Shown here piece by piece: positions 1-10,177 of a stretch of 64,000 bases of DNA. Below the pieces are notes generated by a model. The model made no database searches. It saw only the letters and a program-made list of their open reading frames with translations, and was not told the origin of the DNA. The translations under genes and the position numbers were made by a program. Source of the DNA: Bacteroidota bacterium (GTDB lineage Bacteria; Bacteroidota; Bacteroidia; 2-12-FULL-35-15); assembly GCA_947449315.1 (NCBI GenBank), contig CANFRC010000007.1, positions 62,001-126,000 of the forward strand. Direction: 5' to 3'. Numbering within the stretch: the stretch's first letter is position 1; every line of letters begins with the position of its first letter.

Positions 1-1577
1 GAGTTTCTGAAATCTTCCATATAAGGATGTGCAAATTTCCACTGATTAAAATAATGACTCATGGCCGCTTTAAAAAGAGAATCACCTAATGTATATTGCA
101 GATTGTAAAGCATAGTAGCTGTTTTCATATACACCTGTGAATACCCTCCACCATGCCTGATAGATCCATTGTACATGTCTGAATGCAAACACATAAATGT
201 TTCTACATCTTTTGCTGCAGAATTCATATACCCATTATATACTTCACTGTTGCGCGTGTAATCAGGTTCTGTAAATCGTTTGACATATGTTGATTTCGGT
301 TCATACGCGATTCGTTGTCTGCCCTCAATTTTTTCATAGGTCCAGTTGGTTAGAAACTGAGTGAATCCTTCATCAAGAGCAGCTCTGTAGGTTTCATTTG
401 AGCCAACCATTCCGAAGAACCAGTTGTGTCCTACCTCATGTGTCAACAGATCTCTGTAGTTGGGATCAAATCCTCCGTCCAGTGTAAGCATCGGATATTC
501 CATTCCGTCTTGCGCATCAGCAACAATCATTTTCGGATATCCATACATCCCAAAATCTTCCGAATTTATTTTAATGATCTTAGCTGTGTATTCAGCTGCA
601 TTCTGCCATCCTATTGCATGAGGTTCTTGGGCAAGTGCGATACATTTTATTCCATTCCATTCTGCTTCTCCAATTCGATAGGTAGGATCTGCAGTTAAAG
701 CAAAGTCGTGTACGTTTTCTGCATGAAATTTCCAGGTTTTTGTGGTTCCGTTTGGCTCTATGATAACGGATGGTTTTTCATTCCATGGCTTTTTGCTGAA
801 ATTTTTTAGATCTAATTTTGCTATTAAATCAGCAGGCAACATTTCGTCTTTGTTGATGAGTGTTCCTGTTGCATCGAGTATGTAGTTATTAGGGAAATTA
901 AAGGCTACATCATACGTTCCGAAATCGCCATAGAATTCATGATCCATATGTTGATCAGTATCCCAGCCCAATTTTCTGTCGTAAACAGAGATGCGCGGAT
1001 ACCAATGCACCACATCATAATGTTTATAGCCCCATGCATTAAAAAGTTTCATCCGGTTGCGAATTGTACCGTTATCAAAATAGGTTTTGAAATTTAATTT
1101 AAATGTGATGTTCTCTCCTGATTTTAAAGGAGTAGGGAGTGTTACTTTTAAAATGGTATTGTCTTGTTCCATTTGTAACTCAACGTTATTCACGCTAATT
1201 TTTGAAACATTGGTTCCTAAACCTTGCGCTTCATATTTGCCAAATTGCAATTTAATTTTATTGTTTTTGTAAAGATCAGCGAGGTAAGAATCTTTTGCTT
1301 GCGCATTGCTATACAGATGGAAGTATACGAATGTCAATTCATCCGGTGAATTATTAGTGTAAGTTAACTCTTCTGTTCCGTCAATAATATCTGTTTTGTC
1401 ATCGATTTGTGCATTGATTGTGTAGTGCACATCTTGTTGCCAATACCCTTCAAACGGTTTGCGATTTTTCCAATAATATTGGTTGGTAATACGTTGGTAG
1501 GTGTTTTCAGGAAACTGAGCAAATGTATTGATTGCAAATGCAAGTAATACAATTGAAATAAATTTCGATTTCTTCAT
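1..1577 (-). CDS. M1 family metallopeptidase (C-terminal part cut by window edge)
   Basis: Reverse-strand reading from ATG at 1577 gives MKKSKFISIVLLAFAINTFAQ (signal peptide) and a HEVGHNWFFG zinc motif (HEXXH) around 420-445; open to the window edge. Not in the supplied ORF track because no stop lies inside the window. Confidence 0.85.
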   Translation of the reverse strand, partial: MKKSKFISIVLLAFAINTFAQFPENTYQRITNQYYWKNRKPFEGYWQQDVHYTINAQIDDKTDIIDGTEELTYTNNSPDELTFVYFHLYSNAQAKDSYLADLYKNNKIKLQFGKYEAQGLGTNVSKISVNNVELQMEQDNTILKVTLPTPLKSGENITFKLNFKTYFDNGTIRNRMKLFNAWGYKHYDVVHWYPRISVYDRKLGWDTDQHMDHEFYGDFGTYDVAFNFPNNYILDATGTLINKDEMLPADLIAKLDLKNFSKKPWNEKPSVIIEPNGTTKTWKFHAENVHDFALTADPTYRIGEAEWNGIKCIALAQEPHAIGWQNAAEYTAKIIKINSEDFGMYGYPKMIVADAQDGMEYPMLTLDGGFDPNYRDLLTHEVGHNWFFGMVGSNETYRAALDEGFTQFLTNWTYEKIEGRQRIAYEPKSTYVKRFTEPDYTRNSEVYNGYMNSAAKDVETFMCLHSDMYNGSIRHGGGYSQVYMKTATMLYNLQYTLGDSLFKAAMSHYFNQWKFAHPYMEDFRN

Positions 1578-1818
1578 ATAGTTTGTGCAATAGTTCTATT
1601 GTAAATATAGAAGATTTTTGGATAATCGGAGGGAAGAATTTTGAAGATTTGTTCATGTTTTTTTGCAATAAAGTGTTGGTAAATTGGTTGGCTTTATTGG
1701 CGAGCGCTCTAGTAGCGAGGATGATATCTAGAACACGTGTAAAAAAACTCGTTTAAACACTCCTATTTACGTCTCTCTGCGGTCGAACTCGAAATGCATT
1801 TGGATAGCTAGAAAAAAA

Positions 1819-3114
1819 TTAATACGCTTTGGAATTCAGATCTTTTATAGACCCAAAGCCAATCACATCTCTTACGTCACTTTCTTCATTCAGCTCCGCG
1901 CCACGAATCAATTTCGTTGTTCCGAATTTATCTTTCAGTGAATAAACCGTTTTACGCAATTTATCTTTTTTGCTGTTGTCCTCAAACATGCCGTATTGAA
2001 CGAGTTCTTCATTCACAAAATTTCCGACATATAAACTCAATGAAATAGCTTCTTCATTGATAATTCGTTCGCATGTATTCATTTCTTCCACTTGTTTTAT
2101 GCGTTTTTTTAATGTGTTCAATATTTCTGCACCATCCTGCATGGGAATGCTCATGTTGATTGTGTCGCTATAGCCACCTTTTTTGTCAAAATAATCTGAT
2201 CCGTCGTAACGAATAAAAATTCCGATGGTCTTGCAAAAAACATTTGCTTCTACCATGCGTTTTTCCAATCTAAGACAAAGTGATAAAAGTATTTCTTCCA
2301 TTGCTCCTGGCTCTCTTCGTTGTACTAAAGATAAATGCCGCATGGCCTGCATACTTTTATAATTAGGCTGATTAATCATATCTACTTCTCCGAAATTTAA
2401 TCGGTTGTGCCAGTATTCTCCCGTAATCCCTTTGCAAATGATGCGCAATCTTTCCGGGGATGTGTTTTTCAATTCTAACGGGTTATTGATTCCTGCTCTT
2501 TGTAATCGTTCTGCCATGTTTTTTGCAATGCCGGGAAGATCTTTTAGTCGCAATTTATTTAATATACTATCAATATTTTCAGGAGTAATAATGGTTAAAC
2601 CATCCGGTTTTTGCATATCACTGGCGAGCTTCGCCAAAAAGGCGTTGGGAGCAATGCCGATAGAACATGTTAACCAGTCGCCCACTTCATTTTTGATATC
2701 CTGTTTTATTTTTTTTGCAACTTCTGTTACATCTTTATGAATCAGTTTATAATTTTTCAGGTTAACAATTGCTTCATCAATACTTTTAGGAATCACATCA
2801 TCCGAATATTTTTTTAATACCTTGATAATTTTTACATGAAAATCGCGGTAACGAGCCGAATTTATTTCTAAAGGAACTAGTTCAGGACACATGACAATCG
2901 CATCGTTTAGGCGCATCCCCGTTTTTATCCCTCGCTTTTTTGCTTCTATGGAAGGAGCAATGATGCAACCGAATTTTCCTGTATATACACATACACCAAC
3001 AGGCCGACCGCGTAACCAATAGTTGGTTTGTTGTTCGCAACTCGCAAAAAAACTATTCATATCAATAAATAGTACGCGGGAATCAGTTTGTATGGTAAGT
3101 GAATTTTGATTCAA
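1819..3114 (-). CDS. Y-family DNA polymerase (UmuC/DinB-like)
   Basis: N-terminal FIDMNSFFASCEQ and catalytic SIDEA motifs; full-length 431 aa; adjacent to an S24 LexA/UmuD-like gene. Confidence 0.9.
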   Translation of the reverse strand: MNQNSLTIQTDSRVLFIDMNSFFASCEQQTNYWLRGRPVGVCVYTGKFGCIIAPSIEAKKRGIKTGMRLNDAIVMCPELVPLEINSARYRDFHVKIIKVLKKYSDDVIPKSIDEAIVNLKNYKLIHKDVTEVAKKIKQDIKNEVGDWLTCSIGIAPNAFLAKLASDMQKPDGLTIITPENIDSILNKLRLKDLPGIAKNMAERLQRAGINNPLELKNTSPERLRIICKGITGEYWHNRLNFGEVDMINQPNYKSMQAMRHLSLVQRREPGAMEEILLSLCLRLEKRMVEANVFCKTIGIFIRYDGSDYFDKKGGYSDTINMSIPMQDGAEILNTLKKRIKQVEEMNTCERIINEEAISLSLYVGNFVNEELVQYGMFEDNSKKDKLRKTVYSLKDKFGTTKLIRGAELNEESDVRDVIGFGSIKDLNSKAY

Positions 3115-3159
3115 TTCTTATAATTTTATTCTTGATTTTACAATTTCCTTTTGTCATTC

Positions 3160-3345
3160 GATCATCTCACATCGAGCAGCGTTTAGATGCGATAAATCAT
3201 TGTGAAGGCAGCGAAGCAATCTCTTCTTAATTTTATAGTTAGAAATTACCTCGCCCCTCGCGATGATTTAATTTATAGTTTCCGTAGTTGTCATTTCGAG
3301 CAGTTTTCCTTTTTGTCATTTCGAGCGGGGTCGAGATGCGAGAAA
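3160..3345. repeat. Degenerate interspersed repeats of the GTCATTTCGAGC...GTCGAGATGCGAGA and GGCAGCGAAGCAATCTC type
   Basis: 'gtcatttcgagcagtt' and 'gtcatttcgagcggggtcgagatgcgagaaa' lie in tandem, with 'gaaggcagcgaagcaatctc' just upstream. Similar short interspersed motifs are common in Bacteroidota intergenic DNA. Confidence 0.55.
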
Positions 3346-3511
3346 TAAAAAAAACGTTTCAGAATCGGGATGGTTCTCATTATTTAAATAACCATGGCTG
3401 TGTTTATTTTTCTTTCCGAAAACAGCACCCCGATCTGATAACATTTGAATTTTAATTCCGATCACGTTCGGCACACAAACAATTATTTTAAAAATCCGCT
3501 TGCAAGTTGCA

Positions 3512-3543
3512 AATATATTTAGTAATATTGTGCTAAATATATT
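3512..3543. promoter_or_regulatory. Perfect inverted repeat AATATATTTAG-N10-CTAAATATATT, putative repressor operator
   Basis: 11-bp arms with 10-bp spacer, ending 4 bp before the probable ATG (3548) of the S24/XRE repressor. Confidence 0.55.
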
Positions 3544-3547
3544 AGTA

Positions 3548-4306
3548 ATGTCGAAAATAGCCAAAAACATTAGTGTTCTGAGAGCACTAAAAAAACTTTC
3601 TCAAACACAGTTATCTGACGAACTGGATATTTCCCGTTCACGATTAGGTTCTTATGAAGAAGGAAGAGCCGAACCTCCCTACGATCTTTTGATCAAAATA
3701 GCGGACCATTTTCACATTGCTATTGATGCATTAGTTCGTGGCGATCTTGCCAAAACAGATCCTGAATCTTTATTGGAAATAGGTAAAAATCGTATCCTCT
3801 TTCCAGTGATCGTTGACAGACAAAACCAGGACATGGTAGAAGTTGTTCCCGCAAAAGCGGTTGCAGGTTATTTAAATGGTTACGCCGATCCTGAATTTAT
3901 TGAGGATCTGCCGATCATGAACCTTCCGTTTAAAATTGTTGGAAAACATCGTGCTTTTTCAATCAAAGGGGATTCTATGCCGCCATTAAAAGATGGGACA
4001 TTTGTAGTTGGAAAATATGTAGAATCGTTAAGTGAAGTGAAAGAAGGACAAACCTATATCATTCTCACCAAAGAAGATGGTGTGGTTTACAAACGCTTGT
4101 ATCGTGAAGATAAAAAATCGAATGATGTGTTTCAGTTTCATTCCGACAATCAAACGTATTCACCTTATATTGTTAAGTCCGAAAATATTATTGAGGTATG
4201 GAGTTTTGTATGCAGCTTGAATATTGGTGAATTTAAACCTCAGGATCTGAATTTAGACAGTATGATCCGTTTCTTGCAATCGTTCAGAGTGGAAATGGGG
4301 AAATAA
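3548..4306 (+). CDS. XRE-HTH plus S24 peptidase LexA/UmuD-like transcriptional regulator
   Basis: N-terminal HTH (LRALKKLSQTQLSDELDISRSRLGSYEEGRAEPPYDLLIKIADHF), AVAG cleavage-site-like motif, FSIKGDSMPPL catalytic Ser region and GVVYKRL Lys region. Start set at the internal ATG 3548 rather than the ORF-track start at 3500. Confidence 0.88.
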   Translation: MSKIAKNISVLRALKKLSQTQLSDELDISRSRLGSYEEGRAEPPYDLLIKIADHFHIAIDALVRGDLAKTDPESLLEIGKNRILFPVIVDRQNQDMVEVVPAKAVAGYLNGYADPEFIEDLPIMNLPFKIVGKHRAFSIKGDSMPPLKDGTFVVGKYVESLSEVKEGQTYIILTKEDGVVYKRLYREDKKSNDVFQFHSDNQTYSPYIVKSENIIEVWSFVCSLNIGEFKPQDLNLDSMIRFLQSFRVEMGK

Positions 4307-4322
4307 CAGGCTTAACGAATGA

Positions 4323-4355
4323 ATTCTCTGGTCAGGAACTTCTTGGTCAGAGAAT
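4323..4355. terminator. Hairpin between convergent repressor and trmD genes
   Basis: ATTCTCTGGTCAGGA-ACT-TCTTGGTCAGAGAAT forms a ~15-bp stem with some G-T pairs between the stop codons of convergent genes; T-tract weak. Confidence 0.4.
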
Positions 4356-4357
4356 GA

Positions 4358-5032
4358 TTATTTTAAAAGATCTGGTCGCCTTTGCTTGGTTCGTTCCAGA
4401 CTTTGTTCATGTCGCCAGTTCTCAATATTTGCAGTGTGTCCCGATAATAAAATCTCTGGCACTTTCATTCCCATATAATCTGCCGGGCGTGTATATACCG
4501 GTGGTGCTAATAAATTATCCTGAAAAGAATCTGTTAATGCAGATGTTTCATCTGAAATAGCTCCGGGAATCAATCGGATAACACTATCACTAATAACAGC
4601 TGCAGCCAATTCGCCTCCCGATAAAACATAATCTCCGATAGAAATTTCTTTGGTAATAAAATGATCGCGCACACGCTGATCAACACCTTTGTAATGTCCA
4701 CAAAGAATAATCATATTATTCAAGGTAGAAAGATGATTCGACATTTTTTGATTCAGTACCTCGCCATCTGGAGAAGTATAGATCACCTCATCATAATTTC
4801 TTTCTGCTTTTAGAGCATGGATGCAATTAGCAATCGGCTCAATACCCATAACCATTCCGGCTCCGCCACCAAAAGCATAATCATCCACACTTTTTTGTTT
4901 GTGAGTGGAATAGTCGCGAAGATTAATTAAATTGACTTCTACCAACCCTTTATCAATAGCACGTTTTAAGATGCTATGCTGAAACGGACTTTCCAATAAT
5001 TGAGGTAAAACGGTAATAATATCGATGCGCAT
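4358..5032 (-). CDS. trmD: tRNA (guanine-N1)-methyltransferase
   Basis: [49 protein letters not shown] motifs, 224 aa. Confidence 0.95.
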   Translation of the reverse strand: MRIDIITVLPQLLESPFQHSILKRAIDKGLVEVNLINLRDYSTHKQKSVDDYAFGGGAGMVMGIEPIANCIHALKAERNYDEVIYTSPDGEVLNQKMSNHLSTLNNMIILCGHYKGVDQRVRDHFITKEISIGDYVLSGGELAAAVISDSVIRLIPGAISDETSALTDSFQDNLLAPPVYTRPADYMGMKVPEILLSGHTANIENWRHEQSLERTKQRRPDLLK

Positions 5033-5080
5033 GTTGCAAAGGTAATGATATTGTGCAGATTTTTTGTTTCTCGTAATTTA

Positions 5081-5110
5081 TTGGTCATAAAATTTAAAAC
5101 TTTATATTTG
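5081..5110 (+). promoter_or_regulatory. Bacteroidota-type promoter of biotin operon
   Basis: TTG (5081-5083), 19-nt spacer, TATATTTG (5103-5110), matching TTG-N19-TAnnTTTG, ~30 bp before the bioB ATG. Confidence 0.65.
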
Positions 5111-5141
5111 TAATCCATACAGATCAAATAAAAAATAGAAT

Positions 5142-6146
5142 ATGACAGCAATTAGACATAACTGGACCGCAGAAGAAATATTAGAGATATACAACATGCC
5201 TTTATTGGATTTGGTATACAAAGCACAAACGATTCATCGTGAGTTTAATGATGCAAGCGAAGTGCAGGTAAGTTCTTTACTTTCCATTAAAACAGGTGGT
5301 TGTGCTGAAGATTGCAGCTATTGTCCGCAAGCTGCCCGTTACAATACCGGCATCGAGGTTCATAAGTTAATGACAGTAGCTCAGGTAAGTGAAGCGGCTG
5401 ATAAAGCCAAAGAAGGTGGAGCATCACGTTTGTGTATGGGCGCTGCTTGGCGCGAAGTACGTGATAACAGCGATTTTGATAGAGTGTTGGATATGGTGAA
5501 AACGGTGAATGGGAAAGGATTAGAAGTGTGCTGCACCTTAGGAATGTTAACCGAGAGTCAAGCTCAAAAGTTGGCCGATGCAGGTTTGTATGCATATAAC
5601 CATAACATTGATACATCGGAAGAAAGCTATAAAAAGATTATTACTACTCGTAATTTCGATGACCGTTTAAATACAATCAAGAATGTGCGTAAGGCTAAAG
5701 TTTCTGTATGCTCCGGTGGAATCATTGGATTAGGAGAAACAACAGAAGATCGAGTGAATATGTTAAAAACACTTTCTTCGATGGAAGTTCATCCGGAATC
5801 GGTGCCTATCAATGCGCTGGTTCCTGTAGCTGGAACGCCTTTAGAAAATCAGCCATTGGTTCCTATCTGGGATATGGTACGAATGATTGCAACTACCCGC
5901 ATTGTAATACCTCAAACAGTTGTTCGTCTTTCTGCAGGAAGGACACAAATGAGTTTGGAAGGACAAGCTCTTTGTTTTATGGCTGGAGCGAATTCTATTT
6001 TTGCAGGCGATAAATTGTTAACCACACCTAATCCCGATTTCAATACAGATATGGAGATGTTTAAATTGTTTGGTTTAACACCTCGTAAAGCATTTAAAGG
6101 AACAACGCAGCCAATAATCAAAGAAAAAGAAGTTGCCTCTATCTAA
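5142..6146 (+). CDS. bioB: Biotin synthase
   Basis: Radical SAM motif [10 protein letters not shown], 334 aa; followed by bioF, bioD, bioA. Confidence 0.96.
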   Translation: MTAIRHNWTAEEILEIYNMPLLDLVYKAQTIHREFNDASEVQVSSLLSIKTGGCAEDCSYCPQAARYNTGIEVHKLMTVAQVSEAADKAKEGGASRLCMGAAWREVRDNSDFDRVLDMVKTVNGKGLEVCCTLGMLTESQAQKLADAGLYAYNHNIDTSEESYKKIITTRNFDDRLNTIKNVRKAKVSVCSGGIIGLGETTEDRVNMLKTLSSMEVHPESVPINALVPVAGTPLENQPLVPIWDMVRMIATTRIVIPQTVVRLSAGRTQMSLEGQALCFMAGANSIFAGDKLLTTPNPDFNTDMEMFKLFGLTPRKAFKGTTQPIIKEKEVASI

Positions 6147-7278
6147 TTTTTCTGCAGATCAATTTTTATCCAGTTCTCTTAAGAAACGACAAGAGCAAAA
6201 TGCATTGCGCAAATTAGTTAACAACAACTCGTTGATCGACTTTTGCAGCAATGACTATTTGGGTTTTGCATCTTCCGAAGAATTAAAGAATGCTATTTCA
6301 CATGAATATTCCGAACGGTCATCACAATTGAACGGCTCAACGGGCTCTCGTTTGTTGGCAGGTAATTCGGAATATGTAGAACTATTAGAATCAAAAATTG
6401 CGCTGTTTCACAATGCCGAAGTAGGATTAATCTATAATTCCGGTTATGATGCAAATGTTGGCTTATTCTCTGCATTAGGTCAAAAAGGTGATACCATCAT
6501 TTACGATGAACTGATACATGCCTCTGTTCATGATGGGATGAAACTGTCTTCTGCTTCCACCTACCAATTTAAACATAGCAATTTAGCTCATTTAGAAGAA
6601 CGGTTAAAAATGGCTGAAGGCATCATTTATGTTGCCGTAGAAAGTGTGTATTCCATGGATGGTGATTATGCGCCATTAACAGAAATAGCAGCGCTATGCA
6701 AAAAATACAATGCCAATTTTATTGTGGATGAAGCACATGCAACGGGAATTACAATGAATCTTGGCAAAGGAAGGGTGCAGGAATTGGGCTTGGAAAAGGA
6801 AGTATTTGCACGCGTTCATACCTTTGGGAAAGCGCTTGGTTGTCACGGTGCTATTGTACTTGGAAGCAATCTGCTTCGTGATTTTTTGATCAACTATTCA
6901 CGCGCTTTTATTTATACGACAGCATTACCCGTTAAGAGTTTAATTGCTATTAATCAATCATATCTGCTATTGCAGCAGAGTGAAAAGGGAATCCAAAATC
7001 TAAATCACTTAATTCACTATTTTAAAAACACCTTAGAAAACAATACGAAAATAAATCTGATTGAAAGTAGTAGTCCAATTCAATGTATTGTTGTTGGCGG
7101 GAATTTTGAAGTAAAAGAGGTAGCGTTAAAGATCCAAAACGGAGGTTTTGATGTAAGGCCAATCTTAAACCCGACGGTTCCAAAAGGAAAGGAACGCTTA
7201 CGAATATGTATACATTCCTTTAATACATTTCAACAAATCGAAAATCTTACAAAAACAATTATTAGTTCTATTAAGTAA
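6133..7278 (+). CDS. bioF: 8-amino-7-oxononanoate synthase
   Basis: AONS family motifs: [45 protein letters not shown]. Starts with TTG overlapping the bioB end. Confidence 0.94.
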   Translation: MPLSNFSADQFLSSSLKKRQEQNALRKLVNNNSLIDFCSNDYLGFASSEELKNAISHEYSERSSQLNGSTGSRLLAGNSEYVELLESKIALFHNAEVGLIYNSGYDANVGLFSALGQKGDTIIYDELIHASVHDGMKLSSASTYQFKHSNLAHLEERLKMAEGIIYVAVESVYSMDGDYAPLTEIAALCKKYNANFIVDEAHATGITMNLGKGRVQELGLEKEVFARVHTFGKALGCHGAIVLGSNLLRDFLINYSRAFIYTTALPVKSLIAINQSYLLLQQSEKGIQNLNHLIHYFKNTLENNTKINLIESSSPIQCIVVGGNFEVKEVALKIQNGGFDVRPILNPTVPKGKERLRICIHSFNTFQQIENLTKTIISSIK

Positions 7279-7340
7279 GGATATCGATAAGTAAACAAAA
7301 TGATCTAGTTTCGTTAAAAGTACAGTATAACAAAAAAAAT

Positions 7341-7958
7341 ATGCGAAAGATATTTATTGCCGGTATAGGAACAGATGTAGGAAAAACAGTTGTTTCATCG
7401 GTTTTTACTGAAGCCTTTAAAGCAGATTATTGGAAGCCTGTTCAAACAGGCAGCTTCTTTTCGACTGATACAGCCCAGGTTCAAAAATGGGTTAGCAATA
7501 CAGAAAGTAAATTCCATCCGGAAGCTTTCCTTTTAAAACAATATATGTCGCCACATGCAGCAGCAGCGTTGGAAGACATTGAGATCAATCTGGATTCCTT
7601 AAAATTGCCTGAAACGAACAATACACTTATTATTGAAGGAGCTGGTGGTTTAATGGTTCCTTTAAATAGGAAAGAATTCATGGTTGATATAATCAAAAAG
7701 TTTGATGCGGAGGTAGTTCTTGTTATACAAAACTATTTGGGAAGTATCAATCATTCATTATTATCAATAGATGCTTTAAAAAGTCGTGGAGTGAAAATGT
7801 TGGGCGTAGTAATCAATGGTCCGACCAACGAACATTCTGAACAAATAATTTTGGAATACAGTGGCTTAAAGCTTTTGGGGCGCATTCATAAGGAGAAAGA
7901 GCTGAATAGTGAAGTTATCTCTCAATATGCTAAAGCGTTCGAGTATTTAAAAGGATAA
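7341..7958 (+). CDS. bioD: Dethiobiotin synthetase
   Basis: IAGIGTDVGKTVVSS P-loop, YWKPVQTG, IIEGAGGLMVPL. Confidence 0.95.
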   Translation: MRKIFIAGIGTDVGKTVVSSVFTEAFKADYWKPVQTGSFFSTDTAQVQKWVSNTESKFHPEAFLLKQYMSPHAAAALEDIEINLDSLKLPETNNTLIIEGAGGLMVPLNRKEFMVDIIKKFDAEVVLVIQNYLGSINHSLLSIDALKSRGVKMLGVVINGPTNEHSEQIILEYSGLKLLGRIHKEKELNSEVISQYAKAFEYLKG

Positions 7959-8052
7959 CCATTACATGTTGATATTTTAAAGAATAATATTAATACAGGA
8001 ATCTCTTTATAATTCACGATATTTATCGGAATTTTGAAGAGATTTTTTATTT

Positions 8053-9327
8053 ATGAGCCTACAAGAAAGAGATAAGCATGTGGTGTGGCATCCGTTCACA
8101 CAATTGAAAACGGCACCTTTTCCGATAGCTATTGTTAAAGGAGAAGGCGCCTATTTTTATGATGAATCTGGTAAGCGTTATATTGATGGTATCGCTTCTT
8201 GGTGGGTGAATATTCACGGACATTGCCATCCGTATCTTACAAAAAAGATCTCAGAGCAGCTGCAAAACTTGGAGCATGCAATATTCTCAGGTTTCACACA
8301 TGAGCCAGCTGTTCAACTCGCAGAAAGGTTATTAAAGCGTTTGCCTTTGAATCAATCAAAAATATTTTATTCCGATAATGGATCAACGGCAGTTGAAGTG
8401 GCGCTGAAAATGGCTTTTCAATTTTGGAGTAATCAGTCTGTACGCAAAACAAAAATTATCGCTTTCGAAAATGCATATCACGGTGACACATTTGGTGGAA
8501 TGAGTGTGGGAGCCAGAAATGCGTTTAATCTGCCTTTCTCCAAATTATTATTTGATGTAATTCATATTCCTGTTCCTGTAAAAGGAAAAGAATCTGAAAC
8601 GATCAATACCTTAAATACGATTCTAAAGCAAGATGATGTTGCCGCATTTGTTTTTGAACCTTTAGTTCAAGGAGCAGGTGGAATGGTGATGTATTCCGAA
8701 GAGGTGTTGAGTGAATTGATCGAAATTTGTCGTGCTAAAAAAGTCATCACAATCGCCGATGAGGTGATGACAGGGTTTGGTCGCACAGGGAAATTTTTCG
8801 CAAGTGATCATCTTCTTCATAAGCCGGATATTATTTGTTTGAGCAAGGGCATAACAGGCGGAGTAATGCCATTAGGTGTTACTTCATGTGCACAGTTTAT
8901 TTATGATGCATTTTTGAGTGATGACAAAATGAAAACTTTTTTTCATGGACATTCTTATACGGCAAATCCTACAGCCTGTTCTGCTGCTTTGGCAAGTTTG
9001 GATCTTTTTGATCTTCCGGAAACAGAAGGTAATATATTACGGATCCAACAACAACACCAGCTTTTTTTTCATAAAATAAAAACACATAGGGCATTGACAG
9101 ATGTAAGGCAGTTAGGCACCATCATTGCTTTTGAAATAAAAACGAATGAACATACCCATTACTTAAATTCATTATCTGAATTTATTTCTGATTTTTTTAT
9201 TTCTAAAGGAATTATACTTCGGCCTCTTGGAAATATTGTATATATTTTACCGCCCTACTGCATAAGTGATGTAGATCTGAATTATATTTATTCAGCAATA
9301 GAAGAGTTTTTAGATAGGCAAGAATAA
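8053..9327 (+). CDS. bioA: Adenosylmethionine-8-amino-7-oxononanoate aminotransferase
   Basis: VWHPFTQLKTAP, DGIASWWVNIHGHCHP, YSDNGSTAVEVALKM, ADEVMTGFGRTG, LSKGITGG. Confidence 0.95.
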   Translation: MSLQERDKHVVWHPFTQLKTAPFPIAIVKGEGAYFYDESGKRYIDGIASWWVNIHGHCHPYLTKKISEQLQNLEHAIFSGFTHEPAVQLAERLLKRLPLNQSKIFYSDNGSTAVEVALKMAFQFWSNQSVRKTKIIAFENAYHGDTFGGMSVGARNAFNLPFSKLLFDVIHIPVPVKGKESETINTLNTILKQDDVAAFVFEPLVQGAGGMVMYSEEVLSELIEICRAKKVITIADEVMTGFGRTGKFFASDHLLHKPDIICLSKGITGGVMPLGVTSCAQFIYDAFLSDDKMKTFFHGHSYTANPTACSAALASLDLFDLPETEGNILRIQQQHQLFFHKIKTHRALTDVRQLGTIIAFEIKTNEHTHYLNSLSEFISDFFISKGIILRPLGNIVYILPPYCISDVDLNYIYSAIEEFLDRQE

Positions 9328-9348
9328 TATATAAAAACAATTAATAAG

Positions 9349-10056
9349 ATGTTTAAATCTAAACGGGAATTCGTATATATCATTTTGGCAGGTATTTTTA
9401 TCACCAATGCTATAGTAGCGGAGTTGATTGGGAGTAAACTTATACAAATAGGTCCTTTTGTGATGAGCATTGGTATCATTCCTTGGCCCATTGTTTTTTT
9501 AACTACCGATTTGATCAATGAGTTTTACGGCCGTGTTGGGGTAAGGAAACTTTCGCTAATAACAGCATCATTGATAGCATATGCATTCGTGATTTTGTTT
9601 GCTGCTATTAAAATCCCTGCCGCTATTGGAATCTCTACTGTAACCGATGAACAGTTTTATGCTGTATTCGGACAAAGTTTATGGATAATTGTAGGAAGCT
9701 TAGTTGCGTTTTTATTGTCTCAGTTTATTGATGTTTCTATTTTCTGGCTGTTACGTGATAAAACAGGTGGGAAGATGATTTGGCTGAGAAGTACTGGTTC
9801 TACTATTGTTTCTCAATTAATCGATACGTTTGTTGTACTTGGCATTGCATTTTGGTTGCCTGGGAAAATGACAACAGCTAATTTTTTAAATGCAGCATTA
9901 ACAGGTTATACGTTTAAATTAATTATTGCAGTGGTATTAACTCCATTGATCTATGTTGGTCATAAATTGATCGATAAATATTTAGGTGATGAAGCGTCGC
10001 ATAAAATAATAAAACATTCTGCAGAACAATCTTTACACCATGAGGTAAAAGAATAA
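9349..10056 (+). CDS. Queuosine precursor (VUT/YhhQ family) transporter
   Basis: Polytopic protein with ITNAIVAELIGSKLIQIG...PWPIVFLTTDLINEFYG and STGSTIVSQLIDTFVVLGIAFW. Confidence 0.85.
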   Translation: MFKSKREFVYIILAGIFITNAIVAELIGSKLIQIGPFVMSIGIIPWPIVFLTTDLINEFYGRVGVRKLSLITASLIAYAFVILFAAIKIPAAIGISTVTDEQFYAVFGQSLWIIVGSLVAFLLSQFIDVSIFWLLRDKTGGKMIWLRSTGSTIVSQLIDTFVVLGIAFWLPGKMTTANFLNAALTGYTFKLIIAVVLTPLIYVGHKLIDKYLGDEASHKIIKHSAEQSLHHEVKE

Positions 10057-10177
10057 GCGTTAAAAAAAAGTGATGATAAAGTTGATTACCGCCTTTTTTT
10101 TGATGGCAAATAGTTATTTGCTTGTCATAGTAAATCATCGGTCAAGTAAAAAATATAATCTGTAATTTTGATGTTAA

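Noticed and set aside
426-698. 90-aa plus-strand ORF (and similar small ORFs at 1087-1272, 1364-1552)
   Set aside because: Antisense to or out of frame with the M1 peptidase reading on the minus strand; no recognisable domain.
2405-2740. 111-aa plus-strand ORF
   Set aside because: Antisense shadow of the Y-family polymerase gene.
3316-3570. 84-aa minus-strand ORF in the polymerase-repressor gap
   Set aside because: Covers the interspersed repeats and the inverted-repeat operator candidate; no domain.
5708-6013. 101-aa plus-strand ORF inside bioB
   Set aside because: Alternate frame within a clear bioB coding sequence.
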